Assembly: GCF_013096535.2 (NCBI RefSeq)
Contig: NZ_CP051265.2
Coordinates: 992,001-1,056,000, forward strand
Length of the DNA stretch: 64,000 nt
Direction: 5' to 3'
Origin: Wolbachia endosymbiont of Diaphorina citri
Lineage (GTDB): Bacteria; Pseudomonadota; Alphaproteobacteria; Rickettsiales; Anaplasmataceae
Below, in pieces: positions 36,770 to 46,000 of the stretch. The notes under the pieces were generated by a model that saw only the letters and a list, made by a program, of their open reading frames with translations, had not been told where the DNA came from and made no database searches. The translations under genes and the position numbers were made by a program. The stretch's first letter is position 1, and each line of letters begins with the position of its first letter.

Positions 36770-37273
36770 ATGTTACAACATAAAATGAAAATTCATGGTC
36801 AATATGTCAAAGATTTTTCGTTTGAGAATCCAAATTCGCCATTCCTTTCTTCTAGTAAAGCTCCCGATATTAATGTAATGGTTAATATTAATTCAGCAAA
36901 ATTAGAAGGAACAGAAAATAAAAAAGGAATAAGTGAAGAAAAGCCTTTTCATGAAATTACTTTGCATATAGAAGCCAAAGCAACGGTAAAAGATGAAGAT
37001 GTAAAAGATGATATAGCTTTCATTTGCGAGGTAAAGTATTGCGGTATTTTTTCAATAGAAAACTTTACAGAGCTAAGTGAAGAAGAGGTGAGACAAGCTT
37101 TATTTATTGGTGGACCTACTTTTCTTTTCCCTTTTGCAAGAGAAATAATTGCAAGAACTACAAGTAGTGGTGGGTTTCCTCCACTTATGCTAGATCCTAT
37201 AGATTTTGAAACTATGTATCAGCAGCAAAGTCAACAACAAAAAAGTAGCGCTAGTAATTCCAATTTTAACTAA
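36770..37273 (+). CDS. secB: Protein-export chaperone SecB
   Basis: A 167-residue SecB that holds preproteins unfolded and hands them to SecA. The N-terminal strand HGQYVKDFSFENPNSP is the family signature, followed by ITLHIEAKATV and the C-terminal FPFAREIIARTTSSGGFPPLMLDPIDF block. Length and motifs are normal. The stop is six bases before acnA, so the two are likely co-transcribed, an unusual pairing. Confidence 0.94.
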   Translation: MLQHKMKIHGQYVKDFSFENPNSPFLSSSKAPDINVMVNINSAKLEGTENKKGISEEKPFHEITLHIEAKATVKDEDVKDDIAFICEVKYCGIFSIENFTELSEEEVRQALFIGGPTFLFPFAREIIARTTSSGGFPPLMLDPIDFETMYQQQSQQQKSSASNSNFN

Positions 37274-37279
37274 TACAGG

Positions 37280-39883
37280 ATGAACAATTCTTTAAATGCA
37301 AAGACGACTTTAAATATTGATGGAAGGTTATATAACTACTTTAACCTAAGTAACGCTGGTAAATTCTTAGGAGTAAATTTAACCAAATTGCCTTGTTCAC
37401 TCAAGGTATTGCTTGAAAATTTATTGCGCAACGAAGATGGAGTAAGCGTTAAATTAGATGACATAAAGATATTAGCAAATTGTGTCAAGAAACACATTAA
37501 TCACGAAATTAGCTACAAGCCAGCAAGGGTTTTGATGCAGGATTTCACAGGAGTTCCTGCTGTCGTTGACTTAGCTTCAATGCGTAATTATGTGAAGAAA
37601 AACGGAGGTAACCCAAGCAAAATAAATCCATCTGTACCTGTTGATCTTGTGATCGATCACTCTGTTCAAGTAGATAGTTACGGAAGCACTTCTGCATTTG
37701 GTAAAAACGTTGCACTGGAAGTAAAAAGAAATTTGGAGAGATATCAATTCTTAAAATGGGGAGAGTCATCCTTCATAAATTTTAGAGTAGTGCCACCAGG
37801 TACTGGAATTTGCCACCAAGTGAATCTTGAATATTTAGCGCAAGTTGTATGTAATGATAGTGGAGTTCTATATCCAGATACCTTGGTCGGTACAGATAGT
37901 CACACTACTATGGTAAATGGTTTATCGGTTCTTGGTTGGGGTGTTGGTGGAATAGAAGCTGAGTCTGTGATGCTTGGTCAACCAATTAGTATGGTAATTC
38001 CAGAAGTAGTAGGATTTAAATTAATAGGAAGACTTTCAGAGGGAGTAACAGCAACTGATCTAGTGCTAACGATTACTAATATCCTGAGAACAAAAGGCGT
38101 TGTTGGCAGATTTGTGGAATTTCATGGTGATGGCTTAGATTGTTTATCTTTGGCAGATAGAGCAACCATAGCTAATATGGCCCCAGAATATGGTGCAACT
38201 TGTGGATTTTTCCCAATTGATCAGAAGACACTAGATTATTTAAACTTAACCGGAAGGCAAAATGAGTTGGTTAAATTAGTTGAAATCTATGCAAAAGAAC
38301 AAGGACTGTGGCGTAGTAATGACGAATTAGCATTTTCTGATACATTGGAACTTAATTTATCGAGTGTGAAGCCAGTAATGGCCGGTCCAAAAAGACCGCA
38401 AGATAAGGTTTTTCTTTCACAAGTGGCAGAATCCTTTTCTAAATCGTTTCCAGTTAATGAGTCAAAGGAAAGCGATAAATTCCAAGATGGAAGCGTAGTG
38501 ATTGCAGCAATAACAAGCTGCACCAATACTTCAAACCCAAGCGTGATGATTGCTGCTGGCCTTGTAGCGCGTAATGCAGTCAATCTTGGATTAAAATCAA
38601 AGCCTTGGGTTAAAACTTCTCTTGCTCCAGGGTCACAAGTTGTAACAGAATATTTAGAAAAGTCAGGGTTACAAGAAGATCTAAATACTTTGGGCTTTAA
38701 TTTAGTTGGATATGGATGCACAACTTGTATTGGAAATTCCGGTCCGCTCAATAAAGATATAGAGGATGATATTAAAAACAAAAATTTAACCGTTGCTGCA
38801 GTTTTATCTGGTAATCGTAATTTTGAAGGAAGAATCCATCCTTTAGCCAAAGCTAACTACTTAGCATCTCCTCCACTTGTTGTTGTGTACGCACTTGCGG
38901 GCACTGTACAAATTGACCTGACAAAAGATCCTATATGCAGAGATAAGAATGGAAATGATGTTTATCTCAAAGATATATGGCCAACAAATAATGAAGTTGA
39001 GAGCTGTGTTAAAAGTGTTGTGACACGTGAAATGTTCATACAAAAGTATAAGGATATTTTCTCTGGTGATGAGTATTGGCAAAAGATAAAGTGTGAGAAA
39101 AGTGAAATCTACAACTGGGATGCGAAAAGTACTTATATACAAAACCCTCCTTATTTTGATAATTTATTGACTGGCAATGATAAAAGCAACATTTTTGATA
39201 TAAAGGATGCACGAATACTCGCGATGTTTGGCGATAGCGTGACTACTGACCACATTTCTCCTGCTGGGAATATTGCTTCAAATAGTCCTGCAGGCATATA
39301 TTTAAAAGGTCTTGGAGTTGAACCACAAGATTTCAATTCATATGGATCTCGCCGCGGTAACCACAACGTAATGATGCGTGGAACCTTTGCTAATATCAGA
39401 ATAAGAAATGAAATGGTGAACACTGAGGGTGGCTATACAAAACATATTCCTTCTCAAGAAACTATGTCAATTTTTGATGCAGCAATGCAATATAAAAGAG
39501 AAGCTGTTCCATTAGTTGTCATTGCAGGAAAAGAATATGGTACAGGTTCAAGTAGGGATTGGGCAGCAAAGGGTGCTGCATTACTGGGAATTAAAGCTGT
39601 GATTGCAGAAAGTTTTGAACGCATACATAGGTCCAATTTGGTCGGTATGGGTGTTCTTCCACTTGCATTTCAGGATGGAGTAACGAGAAAGATATTTGAT
39701 GGTAGTGAGATAGTGAGCATGAAAGGTGAAGTAGTACCAAATGGAAATCTAGAATGTATCATTAAAAGAAAGGATGATTCAGAGCAATCCATTCAACTCA
39801 AGTACTGTGTACAAACTGCAACTGAGGTTAAGTACTTGATGAGTGGTGGAGTGTTGAGCTATATACTTGCGCAGTCCTTTTGA
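37280..39883 (+). CDS. acnA: Aconitate hydratase A
   Basis: An 867-residue aconitase of the AcnA/IRP1 type that interconverts citrate and isocitrate. Cluster-binding cysteines occur in AITSCTNTSNP and GYGCTTCIGNSGPL. Substrate-site blocks GTDSHTTMVNGL, GDSVTTDHISPAG, YGSRRGNH and GTGSSRDWAAKG are intact. Length is normal. It supports the TCA cycle alongside SDH and PutA-derived glutamate. Confidence 0.96.
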   Translation: MNNSLNAKTTLNIDGRLYNYFNLSNAGKFLGVNLTKLPCSLKVLLENLLRNEDGVSVKLDDIKILANCVKKHINHEISYKPARVLMQDFTGVPAVVDLASMRNYVKKNGGNPSKINPSVPVDLVIDHSVQVDSYGSTSAFGKNVALEVKRNLERYQFLKWGESSFINFRVVPPGTGICHQVNLEYLAQVVCNDSGVLYPDTLVGTDSHTTMVNGLSVLGWGVGGIEAESVMLGQPISMVIPEVVGFKLIGRLSEGVTATDLVLTITNILRTKGVVGRFVEFHGDGLDCLSLADRATIANMAPEYGATCGFFPIDQKTLDYLNLTGRQNELVKLVEIYAKEQGLWRSNDELAFSDTLELNLSSVKPVMAGPKRPQDKVFLSQVAESFSKSFPVNESKESDKFQDGSVVIAAITSCTNTSNPSVMIAAGLVARNAVNLGLKSKPWVKTSLAPGSQVVTEYLEKSGLQEDLNTLGFNLVGYGCTTCIGNSGPLNKDIEDDIKNKNLTVAAVLSGNRNFEGRIHPLAKANYLASPPLVVVYALAGTVQIDLTKDPICRDKNGNDVYLKDIWPTNNEVESCVKSVVTREMFIQKYKDIFSGDEYWQKIKCEKSEIYNWDAKSTYIQNPPYFDNLLTGNDKSNIFDIKDARILAMFGDSVTTDHISPAGNIASNSPAGIYLKGLGVEPQDFNSYGSRRGNHNVMMRGTFANIRIRNEMVNTEGGYTKHIPSQETMSIFDAAMQYKREAVPLVVIAGKEYGTGSSRDWAAKGAALLGIKAVIAESFERIHRSNLVGMGVLPLAFQDGVTRKIFDGSEIVSMKGEVVPNGNLECIIKRKDDSEQSIQLKYCVQTATEVKYLMSGGVLSYILAQSF

Positions 39884-40010
39884 GCTATCACAGTCATTAA
39901 CTAGGTTTTTTGAATCGATTCTGGCTCTTTATTTAAATAATAATTTATTCGATGCAAAGTTATGATATAATCTTACCTTACATATGATAAAGGGTGTTTT
40001 GTAGATAATT

Positions 40011-43000
40011 ATGATCAGTTCTATACAAGAACCTAACGCATTACGAAAACGATTGCAGGCATTTTATCGTGCTGATGAAAAAAGTCACGTACGTTATCTT
40101 GTAGAAAAATCAGAACTTTCGGCTGATTCAAAAAACATAGTTTACAATATTGCAAAACAAATTGTCGAAAAGATTAGAGGTAGTAAATTAGGCATTATAG
40201 ATTCTTTTATACAGCAGTACTCACTTTCTAACGACGAAGGAGTAGCGCTAATGTGTCTTGCTGAATCATTACTTAGAATACCAGACGATTACACAATAGA
40301 TGAATTGATAAAAGATAAAATTGCCAACCAAGAATGGAATAAACACTTGAGGCGTTCCTCTTCATTGTTTGTTAATGCTTCTACATGGAGTTTAATTATA
40401 GGAAGCAGTATATTAAGAAACAATGAAGAGGATTCAAAATTCTATCACATAATTTCCAGGTTATTGAAAAATTTAGGAGAGCCAATAATCCGCAAAGCGG
40501 TGAAACAAGCAATATCCATTCTTGGCAAGCATTTTATTGTTGGAGAAACTATAGAAAAAGCATTGGAAAGTGTGAAATCAGATGACTACAGTAAGTATTT
40601 ATGCTCTTTTGATATGCTTGGTGAATCTGCTTGCACAGTTGAGGATGCGGAAGAGTATTTTAATTTATACATGCATGCAATAAAAGCCATAGGTGAATCT
40701 GCTGACATAAATGATTGCTTTAAATCTCAGGGGGTTTCAATCAAATTGTCTTCACTGCACTCACGTTATGAGTTTAGCCAATTTGGTAATATAGCTGAAG
40801 AGCTGAGAGCTAAGGTGTTGGAGCTTTGCCATGAAGCAAAAAAATATAACATTTCATTATGTATAGATGCAGAAGAATCAGAAAGACTTGAGATGTCATT
40901 AGTTTTATTTGAGCAATTGCGTCTTGATGAATCACTTTCTGAGTGGGAAGGGCTTGGCTTGGCTGTGCAAGCGTATCAAAAACGTGCTTTGTCTGTTCTT
41001 GATTTTGTTGAAGATGTTGCCATTCGGTCAAAGCATAAAATTATGGTGAGACTTGTGAAAGGAGCATATTGGGACTCAGAAATCAAGCGCACACAAGAAT
41101 TAGGGTTAATTGGTTATCCAGTGTTTACTAGAAAAAGCTACACGGATGTATGCTACCTTGCCTGCGCGCAGAAACTTTTAAGCAAAGCAAGTCACTTTTA
41201 TCCATGCTTTGGAACTCATAATGCTTATACTTTTGCTACTATAATAGAGCTTGCTGATAAAAATCATCCTGGATTTGAGTTTCAGCGCTTACATGGAATG
41301 GGTAAAAGCTTGTATGATTATGCAATGTCAGAACTTGCAACAAGCATCAATTGTCGTATATATGCACCAGTTGGTAAACATAGTGATTTATTGCCATATC
41401 TTATTAGGCGCCTTCTTGAAAATGGAGCTAATAGCTCGTTTGTCAATCAAGTAAATGATTCTGACGTTAAAATTGAAGAATTAGTCTCAGATCCATTAGA
41501 AAAAGTAAAAAGCTTAGAATATGAGCCTCATCCAAGCATTCTGTTGCCACGAGATATTTTTGGAGAGGAAAGAAAAAACTCCTTGGGGATGGATATTAGC
41601 GATTCAATTACAGTTTCGCAATTCGCAAATGATATAAGAGAATTTAGTGAAAAGAAATGGCAGGTTGGCCCTATAATTGATGGAGAGTCGCTTTTTGACA
41701 GTGCGAAATTTACTGAAGTAGTCAATCCTGCACATTTGGAAAATGTAATTGGAGAGGCGTCAAGCACAACAAGTGATCAAGCTTTAAATGCTCTTAAAAT
41801 AGCAGATATTGCTTTTACTGAATGGCAGAATGTTTCAGCAGAAGAACGTGCTAAGCACCTTGAAAGAGCTGCGGATTTGCTTGAAGAAAGAATGAAAGAA
41901 TTAATTTACATTCTAATAGTGGAAGCAGGAAAAATTTTGTCCGATGCAATAGCAGAAGTAAGAGAGGCAATCGACTTTTTGCGTTATTATGCAGTGATAG
42001 CAAAAAATAAACTGAATGACTGGAAAAAATTGCCAGGTCCAACAGGTGAAGATAACTTCATCTTTTTTGAAGGCAGAGGAGTTTTTTTGTGCATATCACC
42101 ATGGAATTTTCCACTTGCTATCTTCATTGGACAGATTTCAGCTGCGCTTGCAGCAGGTAATGCAGTGCTGGCAAAGCCGGCAGAACAAACACCAATTATT
42201 GCCTATGAAGCCATTAAGATACTACATGAAGCTGGGATACCAAAGAATGTATTGCATCTTGTTCCAGGAGATGGTCAATATTTAGGTAAAATATTAGTGC
42301 CAGATAATAGAATTTCCGGTGTAGCTTTTACTGGTTCAACACAAACTGCTCAAATAATCAATCGAATGCTTGCTAGCAGAGATGGTCCTATTGTGCCACT
42401 TATCGCTGAAGCTGGTGGATTAAATGCTATGATTGTTGATAGCTCTGCTCTTTTAGAGCAAGTGACTACGGATGTTTTGCTTTCTGCATTTCGGAGTAGC
42501 GGTCAACGCTGCTCCGCGCTTAGAGTGCTATTTATTCAAGAAGATATAGCAGAAAAACAGATAAAAATGATATGCGATGCGACTCAAGAATTAAAGATTG
42601 GTGATCCAATACAACTGAGCACGGATATTGGGCCAATAATTGACAAAGTATCTATTGATATGCTGACTAAACATACGGAGAAAATGTCAAGGGACAAAGA
42701 TTCAAACCTTCTTTCCAAGGTCCCTATGGGTACAAATTCTCATAACGGTTATTTCTTTCCTCCATATGTTTATGAGATACAAAAAATTTCGCAATTAAAG
42801 CAAGAAGTGTTTGGACCTATTTTACATATCATACGTTTTAATAAGTCGCAGTTAAATGAAGTTATAAGTGATATAAACAATACAGGATATGGACTTACGT
42901 TTTCTTTGCAAAGCCGTGTACAAAGTCAGATCGATTTAATAAGCAAGAAAATATCAGTTGGAAATGTATACATCAATCGCAATCAAATAGGTGCAGCAGT

Positions 43001-43151
43001 TGGAATACAACCATTTGGTGGCAGAGGACTATCGGGTACCGGACCAAAAGCTGGTGGTCCTAATTATCTGCAACGTTTTTCTACAGAAAAGGTTGTAAGT
43101 GTCAACACTACAGCATGTGGCGGTAACATTACACTTGCGTGTTTGGATTGA
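40011..43151 (+). CDS. putA: Bifunctional proline dehydrogenase / glutamate-semialdehyde dehydrogenase PutA
   Basis: A 1046-residue fusion that oxidises proline to glutamate. The first half is the FAD-linked PRODH barrel (VSIKLSSLHSRYEF, DAEESERLEMSL, RLVKGAYWDSEIKR, YAPVGKHSDLLPYLIRRLLENG). The second half is an aldehyde dehydrogenase with SPWNFPLAIFIGQ, GFTGSTQTA-like AFTGSTQTA, catalytic Glu in LIAEAGGLNAM, and catalytic Cys in SSGQRCSALRVLF. No N-terminal ribbon-helix-helix DNA-binding domain, so it is not an autorepressor. Amino acids such as proline are a main fuel for intracellular Rickettsiales. Confidence 0.96.
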   Translation: MISSIQEPNALRKRLQAFYRADEKSHVRYLVEKSELSADSKNIVYNIAKQIVEKIRGSKLGIIDSFIQQYSLSNDEGVALMCLAESLLRIPDDYTIDELIKDKIANQEWNKHLRRSSSLFVNASTWSLIIGSSILRNNEEDSKFYHIISRLLKNLGEPIIRKAVKQAISILGKHFIVGETIEKALESVKSDDYSKYLCSFDMLGESACTVEDAEEYFNLYMHAIKAIGESADINDCFKSQGVSIKLSSLHSRYEFSQFGNIAEELRAKVLELCHEAKKYNISLCIDAEESERLEMSLVLFEQLRLDESLSEWEGLGLAVQAYQKRALSVLDFVEDVAIRSKHKIMVRLVKGAYWDSEIKRTQELGLIGYPVFTRKSYTDVCYLACAQKLLSKASHFYPCFGTHNAYTFATIIELADKNHPGFEFQRLHGMGKSLYDYAMSELATSINCRIYAPVGKHSDLLPYLIRRLLENGANSSFVNQVNDSDVKIEELVSDPLEKVKSLEYEPHPSILLPRDIFGEERKNSLGMDISDSITVSQFANDIREFSEKKWQVGPIIDGESLFDSAKFTEVVNPAHLENVIGEASSTTSDQALNALKIADIAFTEWQNVSAEERAKHLERAADLLEERMKELIYILIVEAGKILSDAIAEVREAIDFLRYYAVIAKNKLNDWKKLPGPTGEDNFIFFEGRGVFLCISPWNFPLAIFIGQISAALAAGNAVLAKPAEQTPIIAYEAIKILHEAGIPKNVLHLVPGDGQYLGKILVPDNRISGVAFTGSTQTAQIINRMLASRDGPIVPLIAEAGGLNAMIVDSSALLEQVTTDVLLSAFRSSGQRCSALRVLFIQEDIAEKQIKMICDATQELKIGDPIQLSTDIGPIIDKVSIDMLTKHTEKMSRDKDSNLLSKVPMGTNSHNGYFFPPYVYEIQKISQLKQEVFGPILHIIRFNKSQLNEVISDINNTGYGLTFSLQSRVQSQIDLISKKISVGNVYINRNQIGAAVGIQPFGGRGLSGTGPKAGGPNYLQRFSTEKVVSVNTTACGGNITLACLD

Positions 43152-43313
43152 TTTGCAATTTCTAAATTGGAAGTCCGTGCAGTTGTGTATGCAGTGTTGA
43201 AATCTGAAATACACTGAAGGGATAGCTGTGATTCTAAGGAGGCTTCAAAGAAAGTCTTATCTTTAATAAAAGAAAAAGGTTGCTATAATTCTGATAAAAG
43301 CACTATAAACAAA

Positions 43314-43955
43314 ATGAATGTGAAAAATATCTTATTAGCGTTTTTAGTACAATCTGTATTAGGTGTATCATTATTTGCAGCTGATCCTATTTTGCTTAAT
43401 TGTATTGAAACTCCAGGGATTTATGATCTTGAAACAAGGCCAAAAAGCTTTAACTCTTCAAATAATTTAAGAAGAAAGCCTGGCTCTCCAAATAGTGCAG
43501 CAGGAGAATTAATAAATGTAGTGGGTAGAGTTACTGATGTAAACTGCTTACCAATACAAAATGCTGTGGTTTCTATATGGCACGCAGACTCACTTGGCAT
43601 GAGCTATTATGATGAAAGTGTGGAGCTTGATCCAAATTTTGCTGGATCAGGAAGATTTGTAGTAAATAACCTTGGCTATTATAATTTTATTACAATAGTA
43701 CCAGGTAAAATTGGTGATAGGGCTCCACACATCAACTTTTTGGTCCAACATCCAGATTTTCCAGAATTCACAACACAAATGTTTTTTGCTGATCATAATT
43801 GCGATAACTGTGATGATCTTCTTCTTGGTAATCTTATTGAGAGTGGACTTGCAAGCCTTCTGATAGCACCATTTACTTATAACAATCAGGCCATGAAGAC
43901 CTACACATTTAATATAACCCTAGGTGGGCATAACAAATTTTCTGATAAAAGATAA
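43314..43955 (+). CDS. Exported intradiol-dioxygenase-fold protein with an altered iron site
   Basis: A 213-residue protein with a signal peptide (residues 1-22, ending LFAA). The rest matches the beta-sandwich of intradiol ring-cleavage dioxygenases such as protocatechuate 3,4-dioxygenase beta: VVGRVTDVNCLPIQNAVVSIWHADSLG, GYYNFITIVPG and RAPHINFLVQHPDF, then FTTQMFFADH. In active enzymes the iron is held by two Tyr and two His, the latter as HxH (HIHF). Here His139 is kept but the second is Asn141 (HINF). Export and the altered ligand suggest a non-degradative role. A decayed partial copy of its start lies just downstream, before pepA. Confidence 0.8.
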   Translation: MNVKNILLAFLVQSVLGVSLFAADPILLNCIETPGIYDLETRPKSFNSSNNLRRKPGSPNSAAGELINVVGRVTDVNCLPIQNAVVSIWHADSLGMSYYDESVELDPNFAGSGRFVVNNLGYYNFITIVPGKIGDRAPHINFLVQHPDFPEFTTQMFFADHNCDNCDDLLLGNLIESGLASLLIAPFTYNNQAMKTYTFNITLGGHNKFSDKR

Positions 43956-44006
43956 GGACCTTGCATATCAGGGGAGTTCATAGTAGTCTTAAGGGCTATT
44001 GTACTT

Positions 44007-44065
44007 AAAATGTATATGAAAAATATCTTACTAATGTTTTATGTGCAGCTTACAATTATTTGCAA
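44007..44065 (+). pseudogene. Relic of a duplicated dioxygenase-like gene start
   Basis: This stretch aligns with 43311-43380, the first codons of the exported dioxygenase-like gene. Both begin AAAATG, share GAAAAATATCTTA and end in ATTATTTGCA, with an 11-base gap in the relic. The relic can encode about 29 residues (from ATG 44010) before a stop inside pepA. Confidence 0.75.
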
Positions 44066-44079
44066 CGGAGATGTCAACG

Positions 44080-45537
44080 ATGAAGATAACAATTTCTAAA
44101 GCTTTACCCGATTTTGAGACGCTAGTGGTAGGTTTGTTTGAGGGTGATAAGCTCATAACTAGTGTTCTACAAGATAAGCAAGCTATAGATAACATCAAGA
44201 AATTTAGTGGTTTTAGTGGAGGTTTTGGTGAATTTTTCTCCGTCACTTCATCAGAGGGAAAAAATATTATAGTTGCTGGTCTTGGAATGAGAGATGAATG
44301 GGATGAAAGCAAAGGATTAAATATTGGTGGTAAAATATATTGTGAGCTAAGCAGATTAAAAATTAAGAAAGCAGAGATTTTAATCGAAGGTAGTGCAGCA
44401 AATGTTGCATATGGTGCGTTTCTGCGTAGTTTTAAGTTTGATAAGTATAAAACTAAAAAGGATGAGAAAATTACAGAGGTAGAGGAAATTACCGTATTAG
44501 TAAAAGATGAGCAATTAAGTAATGCTGAAAGATCATTTCAGCACTTAAGGCAAGAAGGTGAGAGTATATTCCTTGCGCGCTCTTTTATAACAGAGCCTCC
44601 TAACATTCTATATCCAGAATCCTATGCTGATCATATAAAAAAAGAACTTACTAAGCTTAGCCTTGAAATCGAAGTGCTTGATAAAAAGCAGATGGAAGAG
44701 AAAAAAATGGGAGCCTTGCTTGGAGTCGCACAAGGAAGTAGTAAAGAACCAAAATTAGTAGTGATAAAATGGAATGGGGCTTCTAAAGAACAAAAGCCAA
44801 TAGCTTTTGTGGGCAAAGGTATAACGTTTGATACTGGTGGAGTGTCACTAAAACCCTCACGTGGTATGGAGTCAATGAAATATGACATGGCAGGCTCTGC
44901 TGCTGTAGTTGGGGTGATGCATGCTTTAGCAGGACGAAAAGCAAAAGTAAATGCAATTGGCGTGGTCGCACTTGCAGAGAATGCAGTGGGTGGTAATGCT
45001 CAAAGGCCGAGTGATGTAGTAACTTCAATGTCTGGACAGACGATAGAAGTGTTGAACACCGATGCAGAAGGAAGGCTCATACTTGCAGATGCTTTATGGT
45101 ATACGCAAGACAGATTCTCACCAAAATTTATGATTGATCTTGCAACTTTAACTGGTGCTATAGTGGTTGCACTTGGAAATAACGAATATGCTGGTCTTTT
45201 TTCAAATAATGATGAATTAGCAAACCGTCTGATTGATGCAGGAAATGAAGTAAGTGAGAAGTTATGGCGTTTTCCTATGAATGAAACTTATGACAAAATT
45301 ATTGATTCACCGATTGCTGATGTTCAAAACATCGCTCCTGCAGGCTCTGGTGGAGATAGCATAATGGCTGCACAGTTTTTACAGCGTTTTGTGAATGAAA
45401 CTTGCTGGGCACATTTAGATATCGCAGGCACTGCTTGGCATGAAAAAGGTACTGACATTTGTCCAAGAGGAGCAGTAGGTTTTGGTGTAAGGTTACTTAA
45501 TAAGTTGATTGAAAAGTACTACGAAGCCAATGATTAA
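44080..45537 (+). CDS. pepA: Cytosol (leucyl) aminopeptidase
   Basis: A 485-residue M17 aminopeptidase that removes N-terminal residues from peptides. Metal and active-site motifs are intact: VGKGITFDTGGVSLKP, MKYDMAGSAAV, NTDAEGRLILADAL and the FLQRFVNETCWAHLDIAGT block. The frame extends upstream to 44041, but that part is derived from the gene relic next door; ATG 44080 (MKITISKAL) is nine bases after a GGAG ribosome-binding site and matches where the family begins. Confidence 0.95.
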   Translation: MKITISKALPDFETLVVGLFEGDKLITSVLQDKQAIDNIKKFSGFSGGFGEFFSVTSSEGKNIIVAGLGMRDEWDESKGLNIGGKIYCELSRLKIKKAEILIEGSAANVAYGAFLRSFKFDKYKTKKDEKITEVEEITVLVKDEQLSNAERSFQHLRQEGESIFLARSFITEPPNILYPESYADHIKKELTKLSLEIEVLDKKQMEEKKMGALLGVAQGSSKEPKLVVIKWNGASKEQKPIAFVGKGITFDTGGVSLKPSRGMESMKYDMAGSAAVVGVMHALAGRKAKVNAIGVVALAENAVGGNAQRPSDVVTSMSGQTIEVLNTDAEGRLILADALWYTQDRFSPKFMIDLATLTGAIVVALGNNEYAGLFSNNDELANRLIDAGNEVSEKLWRFPMNETYDKIIDSPIADVQNIAPAGSGGDSIMAAQFLQRFVNETCWAHLDIAGTAWHEKGTDICPRGAVGFGVRLLNKLIEKYYEAND

Positions 45538-45782
45538 AGGTCTTTATACTGGATTTATGGCTTGACTCACAGCTACATGAACGTTTGTTTTCGAGGCGCA
45601 GCAAATGAAAGTAGCTGATGCATATTTCTTTTTTTCTGGTCAAGCACTGGAATGATATTAAGGAGTAACTTTTTATTTAAGCAATGATTATAATAAGAGA
45701 TCTATTGAAATTTTAAAGTTATTAAATATTGACGCTATATACTTAAGTGTTAAAATAGAATGAAAAGTTTTTAGGAGTTTAT

Positions 45783-45995
45783 ATGGCAGCAGGTGGGAAA
45801 GCAAAGACAGCTAGTAAAAATAACCCTACTCAGCGTAAGAAGGCCGAGCAAAAAATGTATAAAGATAAACCGGTAAAACCTGTTAGATATATAGATCGTG
45901 ACTCGCGCATGAATTATATGTCTGCTCAATATGACAACGGCAATCTGGTTGAAGATGAGATAAGCGGCAATCCTATAAAGTGGGAAGCTGTATAA
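45783..45995 (+). CDS. Small conserved-looking basic protein before nuoG
   Basis: A 70-residue protein starting MAAGGKAKTASKNNP, rich in Lys and Arg in the first half and ending PIKWEAV. A TTTAGGAG ribosome-binding site lies seven bases before the ATG. No domain is recognised. It ends five bases before the GTG of nuoG, so it is probably co-transcribed with the complex I genes. Its basic N-terminal half suggests nucleic acid or ribosome contact, which is only inference. The 245-bp gap before it has one palindromic-repeat relative (CAAGCACTGGAATGAT, near 45643). Confidence 0.6.
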   Translation: MAAGGKAKTASKNNPTQRKKAEQKMYKDKPVKPVRYIDRDSRMNYMSAQYDNGNLVEDEISGNPIKWEAV

Positions 45996-46000
45996 TAGTT

